5,991 nt of DNA from an uncultured Opitutia bacterium. GTDB lineage: Bacteria > Verrucomicrobiota > Verrucomicrobiia > Opitutales > UBA953. The translations under genes were made by a program, and so were the position numbers. The number at the start of each line of letters is the position of its first letter. The stretch's first letter is position 1. The DNA lies in contig CAINSX010000211.1 of assembly GCA_903853185.1 (NCBI GenBank), positions 1 through 5,991 on the forward strand, given 5' to 3'. Positions 1-5,283 of this stretch are shown piece by piece. Under the pieces are notes generated by a model. The model was not told the DNA's origin. It was given only the letters and a program-made list of their open reading frames with translations, and ran no database searches.

Positions 1-1
1 C

Positions 2-853
2 CTCCGCGGTGACATCGCGGAACCTTCGACGGTCGATGCGGCGGTGCAAGGCTGCGACTTCGTCTTCCATGTGGCGGCCAAAGCCGGCGTCTGGGGCCCC
101 CGGGAAGAATACCTGCGCATCAACATCACCGGCACCTCGAACGTTGTCGACGCCTGCAAGGCACACGGAGTCCGCGCACTGGTCCATACCAGCACCCCGA
201 GCGTCGTCTTCAATGGCAAGGCCTTCCGCGGCGCCGACGAATCCCTGCCCTACGGCGACAACTGGCTCTGCGCCTACGCGGAGACCAAGGCCATCGCCGA
301 AGAGGTCGCCCTCAAGGCCGCATCCGATAAGCTAAAGGTCTGCGCGCTGCGGCCGCACTTGATCTGGGGGCCCGGAGACAACCATCTCTTCCCACGCGTC
401 CTCGCCCGCGCCCGCGCTGGCAAACTGCGCATTGTTGGCGACGGTGAGAACCAGGTGGACGTCACGCACGTCGATACCGCGGCCGACGCGCACCTCGGCG
501 CGCTCGACGCGCTCCTCGCCGGACGGGCCAACGGTAAAGGGTATTTCCTGTCGCAGGGTGAGCCCGTGAAACTCTGGGAGTTCATCAATCGCCTGCTCGT
601 AGGTGCCGGCGAAAAGCCCGTCACGCGCCGGATCAGCCAGCGCTCCGCCTATTGGCTCGGGGCTCTACTCGAAGGCGTCTGGACTCTCTGCCGCCTCAAG
701 GGCGAACCGCCCATGACCCGCTTCGTCGCCGTCGAGCTCGCCAAGGACCATTGGTTCGACGTCTCCGCCGCCCGCCGTGACCTCGGCCTCAGGCCCGCCG
801 TCGAGACCTGGGCCGAACTCGACCGCCTTGCCGCGACGTTGCGGACGAAATAA
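2..853 (+). CDS. oleD: OleD-like NAD(P)-dependent reductase (extended SDR / 3-beta-HSD family), N-terminus cut off by window edge
   Basis: The reading frame is open from base 2, so the gene starts left of the window. The GTG at 44 is internal, because the residues before it (RGDI...) fit the SDR pattern that precedes the FxHxAA strand. 283 residues are visible; OleD-type proteins run to about 330, so the missing part should hold the GxxGxxG nucleotide-binding motif. Seen, in fragment numbering: VFHVAAKAGVWG around 21-32, the TSTPSVVF strand with its catalytic Ser/Thr around 63-70, the YAETK catalytic Tyr92/Lys96 pair, LRPHLIWGPGDNHL ending at 129, and GEPPMTRF at 234-241. From memory, the AAKAGVWG, TSTPSV and WGPGDNHL blocks resemble OleD, which reduces 2-alkyl-3-ketoalkanoic acids to the 3-hydroxy acids in head-to-head olefin biosynthesis. 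No signal peptide can be judged. Other 3-beta-HSD-like sterol or sugar epimerases remain possible: family sure, exact substrate not. Confidence 0.85.
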   Translation, partial: LRGDIAEPSTVDAAVQGCDFVFHVAAKAGVWGPREEYLRINITGTSNVVDACKAHGVRALVHTSTPSVVFNGKAFRGADESLPYGDNWLCAYAETKAIAEEVALKAASDKLKVCALRPHLIWGPGDNHLFPRVLARARAGKLRIVGDGENQVDVTHVDTAADAHLGALDALLAGRANGKGYFLSQGEPVKLWEFINRLLVGAGEKPVTRRISQRSAYWLGALLEGVWTLCRLKGEPPMTRFVAVELAKDHWFDVSAARRDLGLRPAVETWAELDRLAATLRTK

Positions 854-875
854 TGCGTTCGCTTGCCCTGGCAGG

Positions 876-898
876 CTTTCATCCCATCCCTTTCCCAC
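876..898 (+). promoter_or_regulatory. Pyrimidine-rich, SD-less translation initiation leader of the thioesterase gene
   Basis: The 23 bases before the ATG at 899 contain no G and only three purines, so no Shine-Dalgarno sequence is possible there. A very similar tract precedes gcvP. I use this resemblance to prefer the ATG at 899 over the TTG at 863. Recognition by ribosomal protein S1 or by an unstructured leader is an inference. Confidence 0.4.
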
Positions 899-1342
899 AT
901 GCCTGCCGACGGACTCCAGCCTGACAAGACCTTCGTGGTCACGATGAAGACCTGGTTCGACCAGACCGACGGTCTCGGCATCCTCCATCACTCGCACTAC
1001 GTGCTGCTGATGGAGCGCGCCCAGAAGGCGATGTTCGTGGCGATGATGGGCAAGGACACGCTGGATCCCGCCGTCGCGCCCGACGTCTACGTGGTCGTGC
1101 GCGACATCGACCTGCACTACCACGCGCCGATCCGTCCGGAGTGCGACGTGAAGCTCATCCTGACCGTCCGCAAGGTCCGTGCCGCCGGCCTGACCGTGGA
1201 TTTCGAATTCCGTAGCGCCGACCTCGCCGTCCTGCACGCCAAGGCCTCCCGCACCGTCTGCCGCATGGACGGCGTGACCCACCAGCCCTCCGCCTGGAGC
1301 GACGAGTTTCGGACGAAGCATGAAGCCCTTATCAGAGCTTAA
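899..1342 (+). CDS. Acyl-CoA thioesterase of the hot-dog (4HBT / YbgC-like) family
   Basis: This 147-residue protein has the length of a single hot-dog domain thioesterase (YbgC and 4-hydroxybenzoyl-CoA thioesterase are about 135-150). The signature FDQTDGLGILHHSHY at 20-34 matches the family pattern (x-D-T-D-x-x-G-x-x-x-H-x-x-Y). Asp24 aligns with the catalytic Asp of YbgC, and the following helix (LLMERAQKAMF) is the usual central helix. Later strands (VVVRDIDLHYHAPIRPECDV, then FEFRSADLAVLHAKASRTVCRMD) also fit. It should act as a cytoplasmic homotetramer or dimer hydrolysing acyl-CoA or acyl-ACP; the chain-length preference cannot be read. The ATG at 899 is chosen because the 12 residues added by the TTG at 863 are not family-like and 899 has the same G-less leader as gcvP. 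It lies 45 bases after the OleD-like gene on the same strand, so an operon is likely and a shared lipid substrate is plausible but unproven. Confidence 0.85.
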   Translation: MPADGLQPDKTFVVTMKTWFDQTDGLGILHHSHYVLLMERAQKAMFVAMMGKDTLDPAVAPDVYVVVRDIDLHYHAPIRPECDVKLILTVRKVRAAGLTVDFEFRSADLAVLHAKASRTVCRMDGVTHQPSAWSDEFRTKHEALIRA

Positions 1343-1347
1343 GATTA

Positions 1348-1478
1348 GATGACTGAGTCGATGTCAGATGACAGAGGTCTGCATCGATAAAGACAGATAG
1401 ATAAAAGTTACTTGCTGCCTTGGGTCATTCATCGACGCAGCCCTCTGTCATCTGCACTCTGTCATCGATTCAGTCATC
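1348..1478. repeat. Long imperfect inverted repeat between convergent genes
   Basis: The left arm at 1348-1377 pairs with the right arm at 1442-1478. GATGACTGAGTCGATG (1348-1363) matches the reverse complement of 1463-1478 at 15 of 16 positions. CAGATGACAGAGG (1365-1377) matches the reverse complement of 1442-1454 at 13 of 13. The two paired blocks are separated by one base on the left and eight on the right, and the loop is 64 bases. The stretch 1343-1496 is 47% GC by hand count, well below the flanking genes. It starts 5 bases after the thioesterase stop and lies beyond the end of nth, so a role as a two-way transcription end or 3' mRNA-stabilising structure is possible, as is a small palindromic (REP/MITE-like) element. 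No U-run follows the structure, which argues against a classical intrinsic terminator. Confidence 0.75.
1358..1387 (+). other. Local hairpin nested in the left arm of the inverted repeat
   Basis: TCGATG (1358-1363) pairs with CATCGA (1382-1387) and CAGA (1365-1368) with TCTG (1378-1381). This gives a 10-bp stem with a single bulged T at 1364 and a 9-base loop. It overlaps the left arm of the long inverted repeat, so the two folds exclude each other. The perfect palindrome TGTCAGATGACA (1362-1373, 5-bp arms around GA) also sits here. The hairpin is followed by an A-rich stretch rather than a T-run, so it is not a standard terminator on the + strand. Confidence 0.5.
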
Positions 1479-1498
1479 TGCCCTCGATTCAGCCCTCT
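1438..1498. repeat. Cluster of short interleaved direct repeats next to the nth stop codon
   Basis: Four short units recur within 61 bases: CAGCCCTCT at 1438-1446 and 1490-1498, GTCATCTGC at 1447-1455 and 1473-1481, TCGATTCAG at 1465-1473 and 1484-1492, and GTCATC at 1447, 1461 and 1473. The same GTCATC core appears inverted as GATGAC at 1348 and 1367 in the left arm. The last copy overlaps the first two bases of the nth stop codon (1497-1499), so the repeat reaches the very end of that gene. The pattern looks like local duplication and divergence of a short unit. Confidence 0.65.
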
Positions 1499-2120
1499 AC
1501 CCCGCGCGTAGCGCGGCGCAAATCCCACACGACTTGCCGTCGCAGCCACGCGCGGTGCAATGCTCTCGTCCGTAAAAGATGATCCGGAGGTGAAGTTTGT
1601 TCCAGGTGTCCTCTGGGAAGAGCCGCTTGAGGTCTTTCTCGACCTGCTCGACGGACTTGCCCGGACTGAGCTTCCAACGCTTCGCCAGACGATGGATATG
1701 GGTATCCACCGGGAAGGCCGGCACGCCGAAAGCCTGCGCCATGACGACCGAGGCGGTCTTGTGGCCGACGCCCGGGAGCTCTTCGAGTTCCTCGAACGTG
1801 CGGGGCACCTTGCCCCCATGCTTCGCCATGAGCATCTTGCCTAACCCGACGAGGGCCTTGGACTTCTGCGGGGCGAGGCCGAGCTGACGGATCAACGTCA
1901 GCACCCGTGCCTCGGTCATGGCAGCCATCTTCGCGGCCGTACCGGCTTCGGCGAAGAGCGCCGGGGTGATTTCGTTGACCTTCTTGTCCGTACACTGGGC
2001 CGAAAGCACCACCGCTACCAGCAGCGTGAAGGCGTCCGTATGGTCCAAGGGAATCGGCGTCGTCGGGTAGAGCTTCGCGAGCTCCCGCCCTGCGTAATCG
2101 GCTCGTTCCTGCTTGGTCAT
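1497..2120 (-). CDS. nth: Endonuclease III (DNA glycosylase / AP lyase)
   Basis: This base-excision repair enzyme removes oxidised pyrimidines and nicks the abasic site. From the ATG at 2120 it has 207 residues, against 211 in E. coli Nth. Visible elements are LLVAVVLSAQCTD (33-45), the helix-hairpin-helix LPGVGHKT (115-122) with the catalytic Lys121, and the VDTHIHRL block (138-145) with the catalytic Asp139; these match E. coli Lys120 and Asp138. The C-terminal iron-sulfur region has four cysteines, 188, 193, 198 and 201. Their spacing C-x4-C-x4-C-x2-C differs from the usual C-x6-C-x2-C-x5-C, and the protein ends six residues after the last one. A GTG at 2159 would add 13 residues without family character, so 2120 is preferred. 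It is convergent with the thioesterase gene, divergent from gcvP and probably monocistronic. Function is confident; only the [4Fe-4S] cluster is in question. Confidence 0.93.
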   Translation of the reverse strand: MTKQERADYAGRELAKLYPTTPIPLDHTDAFTLLVAVVLSAQCTDKKVNEITPALFAEAGTAAKMAAMTEARVLTLIRQLGLAPQKSKALVGLGKMLMAKHGGKVPRTFEELEELPGVGHKTASVVMAQAFGVPAFPVDTHIHRLAKRWKLSPGKSVEQVEKDLKRLFPEDTWNKLHLRIIFYGREHCTARGCDGKSCGICAALRAG

Positions 2121-2172
2121 GAATCGAGCATGGGACGGGCCAGACGGATGGCAACGCACCTCGGGCGGATGA

Positions 2173-2203
2173 CTTATTCACAAGGCCTCGAATGGGTTGC
2201 CAA
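2173..2203 (-). promoter_or_regulatory. Candidate sigma-70-type promoter for nth
   Basis: On the - strand, TTGGCA (2203-2198) matches the -35 consensus at 5 of 6 positions. It is followed, after a 19-base spacer, by AATAAG (2178-2173), which matches TATAAT at 4 of 6. This would place the transcript start near 2166, about 45 bases before the ATG at 2120. The spacer is long and the -10 imperfect, so this is only a candidate. The + strand of the same site reads TTGCCA (2197-2202), but no -10 lies at a suitable distance for gcvP. The best -10-like hexamer for gcvP is TAATAC at 2229-2234, which lacks a matching -35. Confidence 0.3.
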
Positions 2204-2235
2204 ACCTTATGCCGAAACCGTGATTCTCTAATACC

Positions 2236-2254
2236 CCCACCCTCGCTTGGTGGG
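2236..2254 (+). other. Short GC-rich stem-loop in the gcvP upstream region
   Basis: CCCACC (2236-2241) pairs with GGTGGG (2249-2254) around a 7-base loop, about 45 bases before the gcvP start. It could sit near the 5' end of the gcvP mRNA. CTCGC (2242-2246) can alternatively pair with GCGAG (2260-2264). No known riboswitch core is recognised, and chance formation is possible in DNA of this GC content. Confidence 0.3.
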
Positions 2255-2269
2255 CGATTGCGAGACCCG

Positions 2270-2298
2270 TTTCCTCCTTCAAAACCTTCCCTACTTCC
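2270..2298 (+). promoter_or_regulatory. Pyrimidine-rich, SD-less translation initiation leader of gcvP
   Basis: The 29 bases before the ATG at 2299 contain no G and only five purines (all A), so there is no Shine-Dalgarno sequence. This closely resembles the tract before the thioesterase start. It supports 2299 as the true start together with the family-like N-terminus (MAQLPYDP). Confidence 0.4.
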
Positions 2299-5280
2299 AT
2301 GGCTCAACTGCCCTACGATCCGTCTAAAATCACCCGCGAACTCGCCCGCCATTACATTGCGGCGACCGAGGGGGACATCCGCGCGATGTTCGCCGCTATC
2401 GGCGCCAAGGATTTCCCGGACATGTATTCCCACATCGACGCCGCGGTGAAGTTCCCGGGCGTCCAGGATCTCCCCGACGAACTGGAATACCAGGCCCTTG
2501 CGGACCGCATGGAATCCCTCTCGAAAAAGAACTCCGTCAAGACCGCCTTCCTCGGCGACGGCCTGCAGGTCTATCGCACAAATGAGATCGTCGGCCACGT
2601 CTGCTCGATTCGCAACCTGACGACCTCTTACACGCCCTACCAGCCTGAGCGTTCCCAAGGCACGCTCATCACCCACTGGATCTACCAGTCCACGCTCGCC
2701 CAGCTGACCGGCTTCGAAGCCGTCAACTCCTCCCTCTACGAACGCGCTAGCGCGCTCTTCGAAGCCGCCGTCTGCGCCGTGCGCATGGCCGACGTCGAAG
2801 CCAATACGGTGCTGGTCGCCGCCAATCTCCTGCCCTGCGACCTCGAAGTCCTCCGTACGCACGTCGCCGATACTTCGGTGAAGCTCGAGTTCCTCGCGCC
2901 CGACGAAGACACGGGTCGCCTGACCGCCGCCGGCATCGCCGCCGCCTCCGCCCGCCTGGGCAAGCAACTCGCCGCCGTCATCTTCCCGCAGGTCAATACG
3001 CTCGGCCTCCTCGAGGATGTCGACGCCCTGACCGACGCCTGCGCCGACGCCGGCGTGAAGTCCGTCGCGGTCATCGACCCGATGCTCCTCGCCACCGGCG
3101 GCCTCAAGGCCCCCGCGCAGTACGGCCGCAACGGCGCCGACATCCTTGTCGGCGAAGGCCAGCACCTCGCCATCGGCGCCAACTTCGGCGGCCCCGGCCT
3201 GGGCGTCTTCGCCGTGCGCCACAATGCCGAGAAGAAGAATGAAGTCCGCGAGACCCCGGGCCGCTTCGTCGGCAAAGCCAAGGACAACGCCGGCCGCGAT
3301 TGCATCGTGATGGTGATGTCCACCCGCGAGCAGCACATCCGCAAGGACAAGGCCACGTCCAACATCTGCTCCAACCAGGCGTTCATCGCCACGATCGCCG
3401 GCGCCTCCATCCTCGCCCGCGGTGAAGCTGGCATGGCCGCCAGCTGCGTCGCCGGACGCGATCAGGCCCGCCGCGCCGCCGCCCTGCTCCACAATATCCC
3501 GGGACTCAAGGTCTGCTACGCGAACCAGGCCTTCTGGAACGAGTTCAGCCTGATGCTCCCCGAGCCCGCCTCCGCCGTCATCGCCAAGGGACGCGCCGCC
3601 GGCCTCCATGTGGGCGTCGATATCACAGGCCGCACACCCTGCCACTGCTCGCTGCTGAAGATCTCCTTCAGCGACCTGCAGTCCTCCACCGACACCGATA
3701 AGCTGATCGCCTTCTTCGAAGGCCTCTACGGCAAGTCCGCCGGAACGAAGACCCTCGCCGAAATCCCGTCCGCCCTACTCCGCCAAGGCGCCGTCGGCTT
3801 GCCTTCCTTCCCGCTCTCCGAGCTGAAGGCCTACTACTCCAAGCTCGGCGAACTGAACGTGTCGCCCGACACCGGCTGCTTCCCGCTTGGCTCGTGCACG
3901 ATGAAGTACAACCCGCACATCAACGACTGGGCCGCTGGTCTGCCGGGCTTCACCGGCCTCCACCCGCAGGCTCCGACCGAAGATGCGCAGGGTTCGCTCG
4001 AACTCCTCTGGCAGACGCAGGAATGGTTCCGCAAGATCACCGGACTCGCCGGCCTGACCACCCAACCCGTCGCCGGCGCCCAAGGAGAACTCGTCGGCCT
4101 CAAGCTCTTCCAGGCCTACCATCGTCACCACGGCCAGCACCGTGACATCATCCTGATCCCGTCGACGGCCCACGGCACGAACTTCGCCACGGCCACCACC
4201 GCTGGCTACGCCACCAAGCGCAACCCAGACGGCTCGCCCTCGGGCATCGTGATCCTGAAATCCGCTCCCGACGGCCGCGTCGACCAGGCCGACTTCGCCG
4301 CGAAGATCGCCGAGTTCGGTCCGCGTATCGCGGGCATGATGGTCACCAATCCGAACACCTCCGGCGTCTTCGAGACCGACTTCCAGAAGATGGCCGCGGA
4401 GATCCACCGCATCGGCGGGCTCGTCTACATGGACGGCGCCAACATGAACGCCATTGCGGGCTGGGTGAACCTCAGCGCCCTCGGTGTCGACGCGGTCCAC
4501 AACAATCTCCACAAGACCTGGACCGTCCCGCACGGCGGCGGCGGACCCGGCGACGGCATCGTGGCCGTCTCCGAGCGCCTCATCGACTTCCTCCCAGGAT
4601 TCCAGATCGCGAAGCAGGGCGACGTCTACGTGCCGGTGAAGCCGAAGCACAGCATCGGCTCGTTCCATCGCCACTGGGGCAACTTCGCCCACAAGGTGCG
4701 CGTCTACACCTACCTGCAACGCCTCGGCAAGGAGGGCGTGCGTCGGATGGCCGCGATGTCCGTCCTCTCCAGCCGCTACCTCTTCTCGAAGCTGGGCAAG
4801 TCCTTCCCGTCGCTGCCCGCGGCGGCCGACGGCGTGCCGCGCATGCACGAGTTCATCCTCACGCTTACGGAAGAGGACTTCAAACGCATCGAGACCGCGG
4901 GCATCCCCCGCGCGAGCATCATCGCGCGCGTCGGCAAGCTGTTCCTCGACTTCGGCTTCCACGCCCCGACGGTCGCCTTCCCCGAGGTCTTCGGCCTGAT
5001 GATCGAGCCGACGGAATCCTACACCAAGGACGAGCTCGACCGCTTCGCTGAGGTCGTCCTGGCCATCGGCGACCTCATCCGCACGAATCCGGAAGTACTC
5101 AGGTCCACGCCGCGCTTCACGCCCGTGGATCGCGTCGACGAAGTCGCCGCCAACCGCAACCTCGTGCTCAGCGAACGCCTCACGGCCCTCCCGCTGATCA
5201 ACGAGAACCGCCTCTCGCCCGTCCTGCTCAACGCGATGCCCGTCGCGGAGATCAAGCGGCGCGTGCTGGCGACGGTCTGA
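2299..5280 (+). CDS. gcvP: Glycine dehydrogenase (decarboxylating), P-protein of the glycine cleavage system; GcvPA-GcvPB-type fusion
   Basis: This PLP enzyme decarboxylates glycine and passes the aminomethyl group to the lipoyl arm of GcvH. The chain has 993 residues; E. coli GcvP has 957. The N-terminal half (about 1-475) resembles stand-alone GcvPA: SYTPYQPERSQGTL, NSSLYE, GEGQHLAIGANFGGPGLG (285-302) and TREQHIRKDKATSNIC (342-357). The C-terminal half (about 485-993) resembles GcvPB: PLGSCTMKYNP (529-539), AHGTNFATAT (624 on, with Phe629 where Pro is usual), TNPNTSGVFE (683 on), MDGANMNA (711-718), the PLP-binding Lys739 in NLHKTW, and HGGGGPG (745-751). KYNP and TNPNT are the two-subunit type; one-chain enzymes such as E. 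coli's have KLNA and TYPST. About 30 residues after the usual end (RVDEVAANR) form a C-terminal extension. No gcvT, gcvH or lpd is in the window, so it is separated from its partners here. Its stop codon directly abuts the convergent kinase gene. Confidence 0.96.
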   Translation: MAQLPYDPSKITRELARHYIAATEGDIRAMFAAIGAKDFPDMYSHIDAAVKFPGVQDLPDELEYQALADRMESLSKKNSVKTAFLGDGLQVYRTNEIVGHVCSIRNLTTSYTPYQPERSQGTLITHWIYQSTLAQLTGFEAVNSSLYERASALFEAAVCAVRMADVEANTVLVAANLLPCDLEVLRTHVADTSVKLEFLAPDEDTGRLTAAGIAAASARLGKQLAAVIFPQVNTLGLLEDVDALTDACADAGVKSVAVIDPMLLATGGLKAPAQYGRNGADILVGEGQHLAIGANFGGPGLGVFAVRHNAEKKNEVRETPGRFVGKAKDNAGRDCIVMVMSTREQHIRKDKATSNICSNQAFIATIAGASILARGEAGMAASCVAGRDQARRAAALLHNIPGLKVCYANQAFWNEFSLMLPEPASAVIAKGRAAGLHVGVDITGRTPCHCSLLKISFSDLQSSTDTDKLIAFFEGLYGKSAGTKTLAEIPSALLRQGAVGLPSFPLSELKAYYSKLGELNVSPDTGCFPLGSCTMKYNPHINDWAAGLPGFTGLHPQAPTEDAQGSLELLWQTQEWFRKITGLAGLTTQPVAGAQGELVGLKLFQAYHRHHGQHRDIILIPSTAHGTNFATATTAGYATKRNPDGSPSGIVILKSAPDGRVDQADFAAKIAEFGPRIAGMMVTNPNTSGVFETDFQKMAAEIHRIGGLVYMDGANMNAIAGWVNLSALGVDAVHNNLHKTWTVPHGGGGPGDGIVAVSERLIDFLPGFQIAKQGDVYVPVKPKHSIGSFHRHWGNFAHKVRVYTYLQRLGKEGVRRMAAMSVLSSRYLFSKLGKSFPSLPAAADGVPRMHEFILTLTEEDFKRIETAGIPRASIIARVGKLFLDFGFHAPTVAFPEVFGLMIEPTESYTKDELDRFAEVVLAIGDLIRTNPEVLRSTPRFTPVDRVDEVAANRNLVLSERLTALPLINENRLSPVLLNAMPVAEIKRRVLATV

Positions 5281-5283
5281 TCA
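5278..5283. other. Back-to-back stop codons of convergent genes with zero spacing
   Basis: The palindrome TGATCA supplies TGA (5278-5280) to gcvP on the + strand and TGA (5283-5281) to the kinase on the - strand. There is no space for a terminator between them, so each transcript must run into the other gene unless terminated by Rho or within coding sequence. Confidence 0.9.

Noticed and set aside
44..46. GTG as start of the OleD-like gene
   Set aside because: The frame is open to base 2 and the upstream residues fit the SDR fold. A start here would delete the cofactor-binding motif.
863..898. TTG start for the thioesterase
   Set aside because: The extra 12 residues are not family-like, and the ATG at 899 follows a leader like that of gcvP.
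853..924. 23-codon ORF whose ATG overlaps the stop of the OleD-like gene (TAATG), suggestive of translational coupling
   Set aside because: It is in a different frame from the thioesterase, ends inside that gene and has no recognisable product. The overlap is probably chance.
665..1321. 218-codon open frame antisense to the thioesterase gene and the end of the OleD-like gene
   Set aside because: No family resemblance; the sense strand encodes recognisable proteins throughout.
1378..1441. Intrinsic terminator for the thioesterase gene
   Set aside because: The hairpins are real, but no T-run follows on either strand, so the element is listed as a repeat rather than a terminator.
2160..2298. 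Glycine riboswitch upstream of gcvP
   Set aside because: The known conserved core elements of the glycine aptamer are not recognisable, and the leader is too short for a tandem aptamer. Only a 6-bp stem-loop is seen.
1489..3645. 718-codon open frame on the - strand, antisense to the first half of gcvP and running through the nth region in another frame
   Set aside because: Its translation is low-complexity (Gly/Ala/Asp/Glu/Val/Arg-rich) with no recognisable domain. It is the expected stop-poor shadow of GC-rich coding sequence, and nth and gcvP explain the DNA.
3775..4962. 395-codon open frame antisense to the second half of gcvP
   Set aside because: Same kind of shadow: biased composition, no motifs, and the sense strand encodes clear GcvPB motifs.
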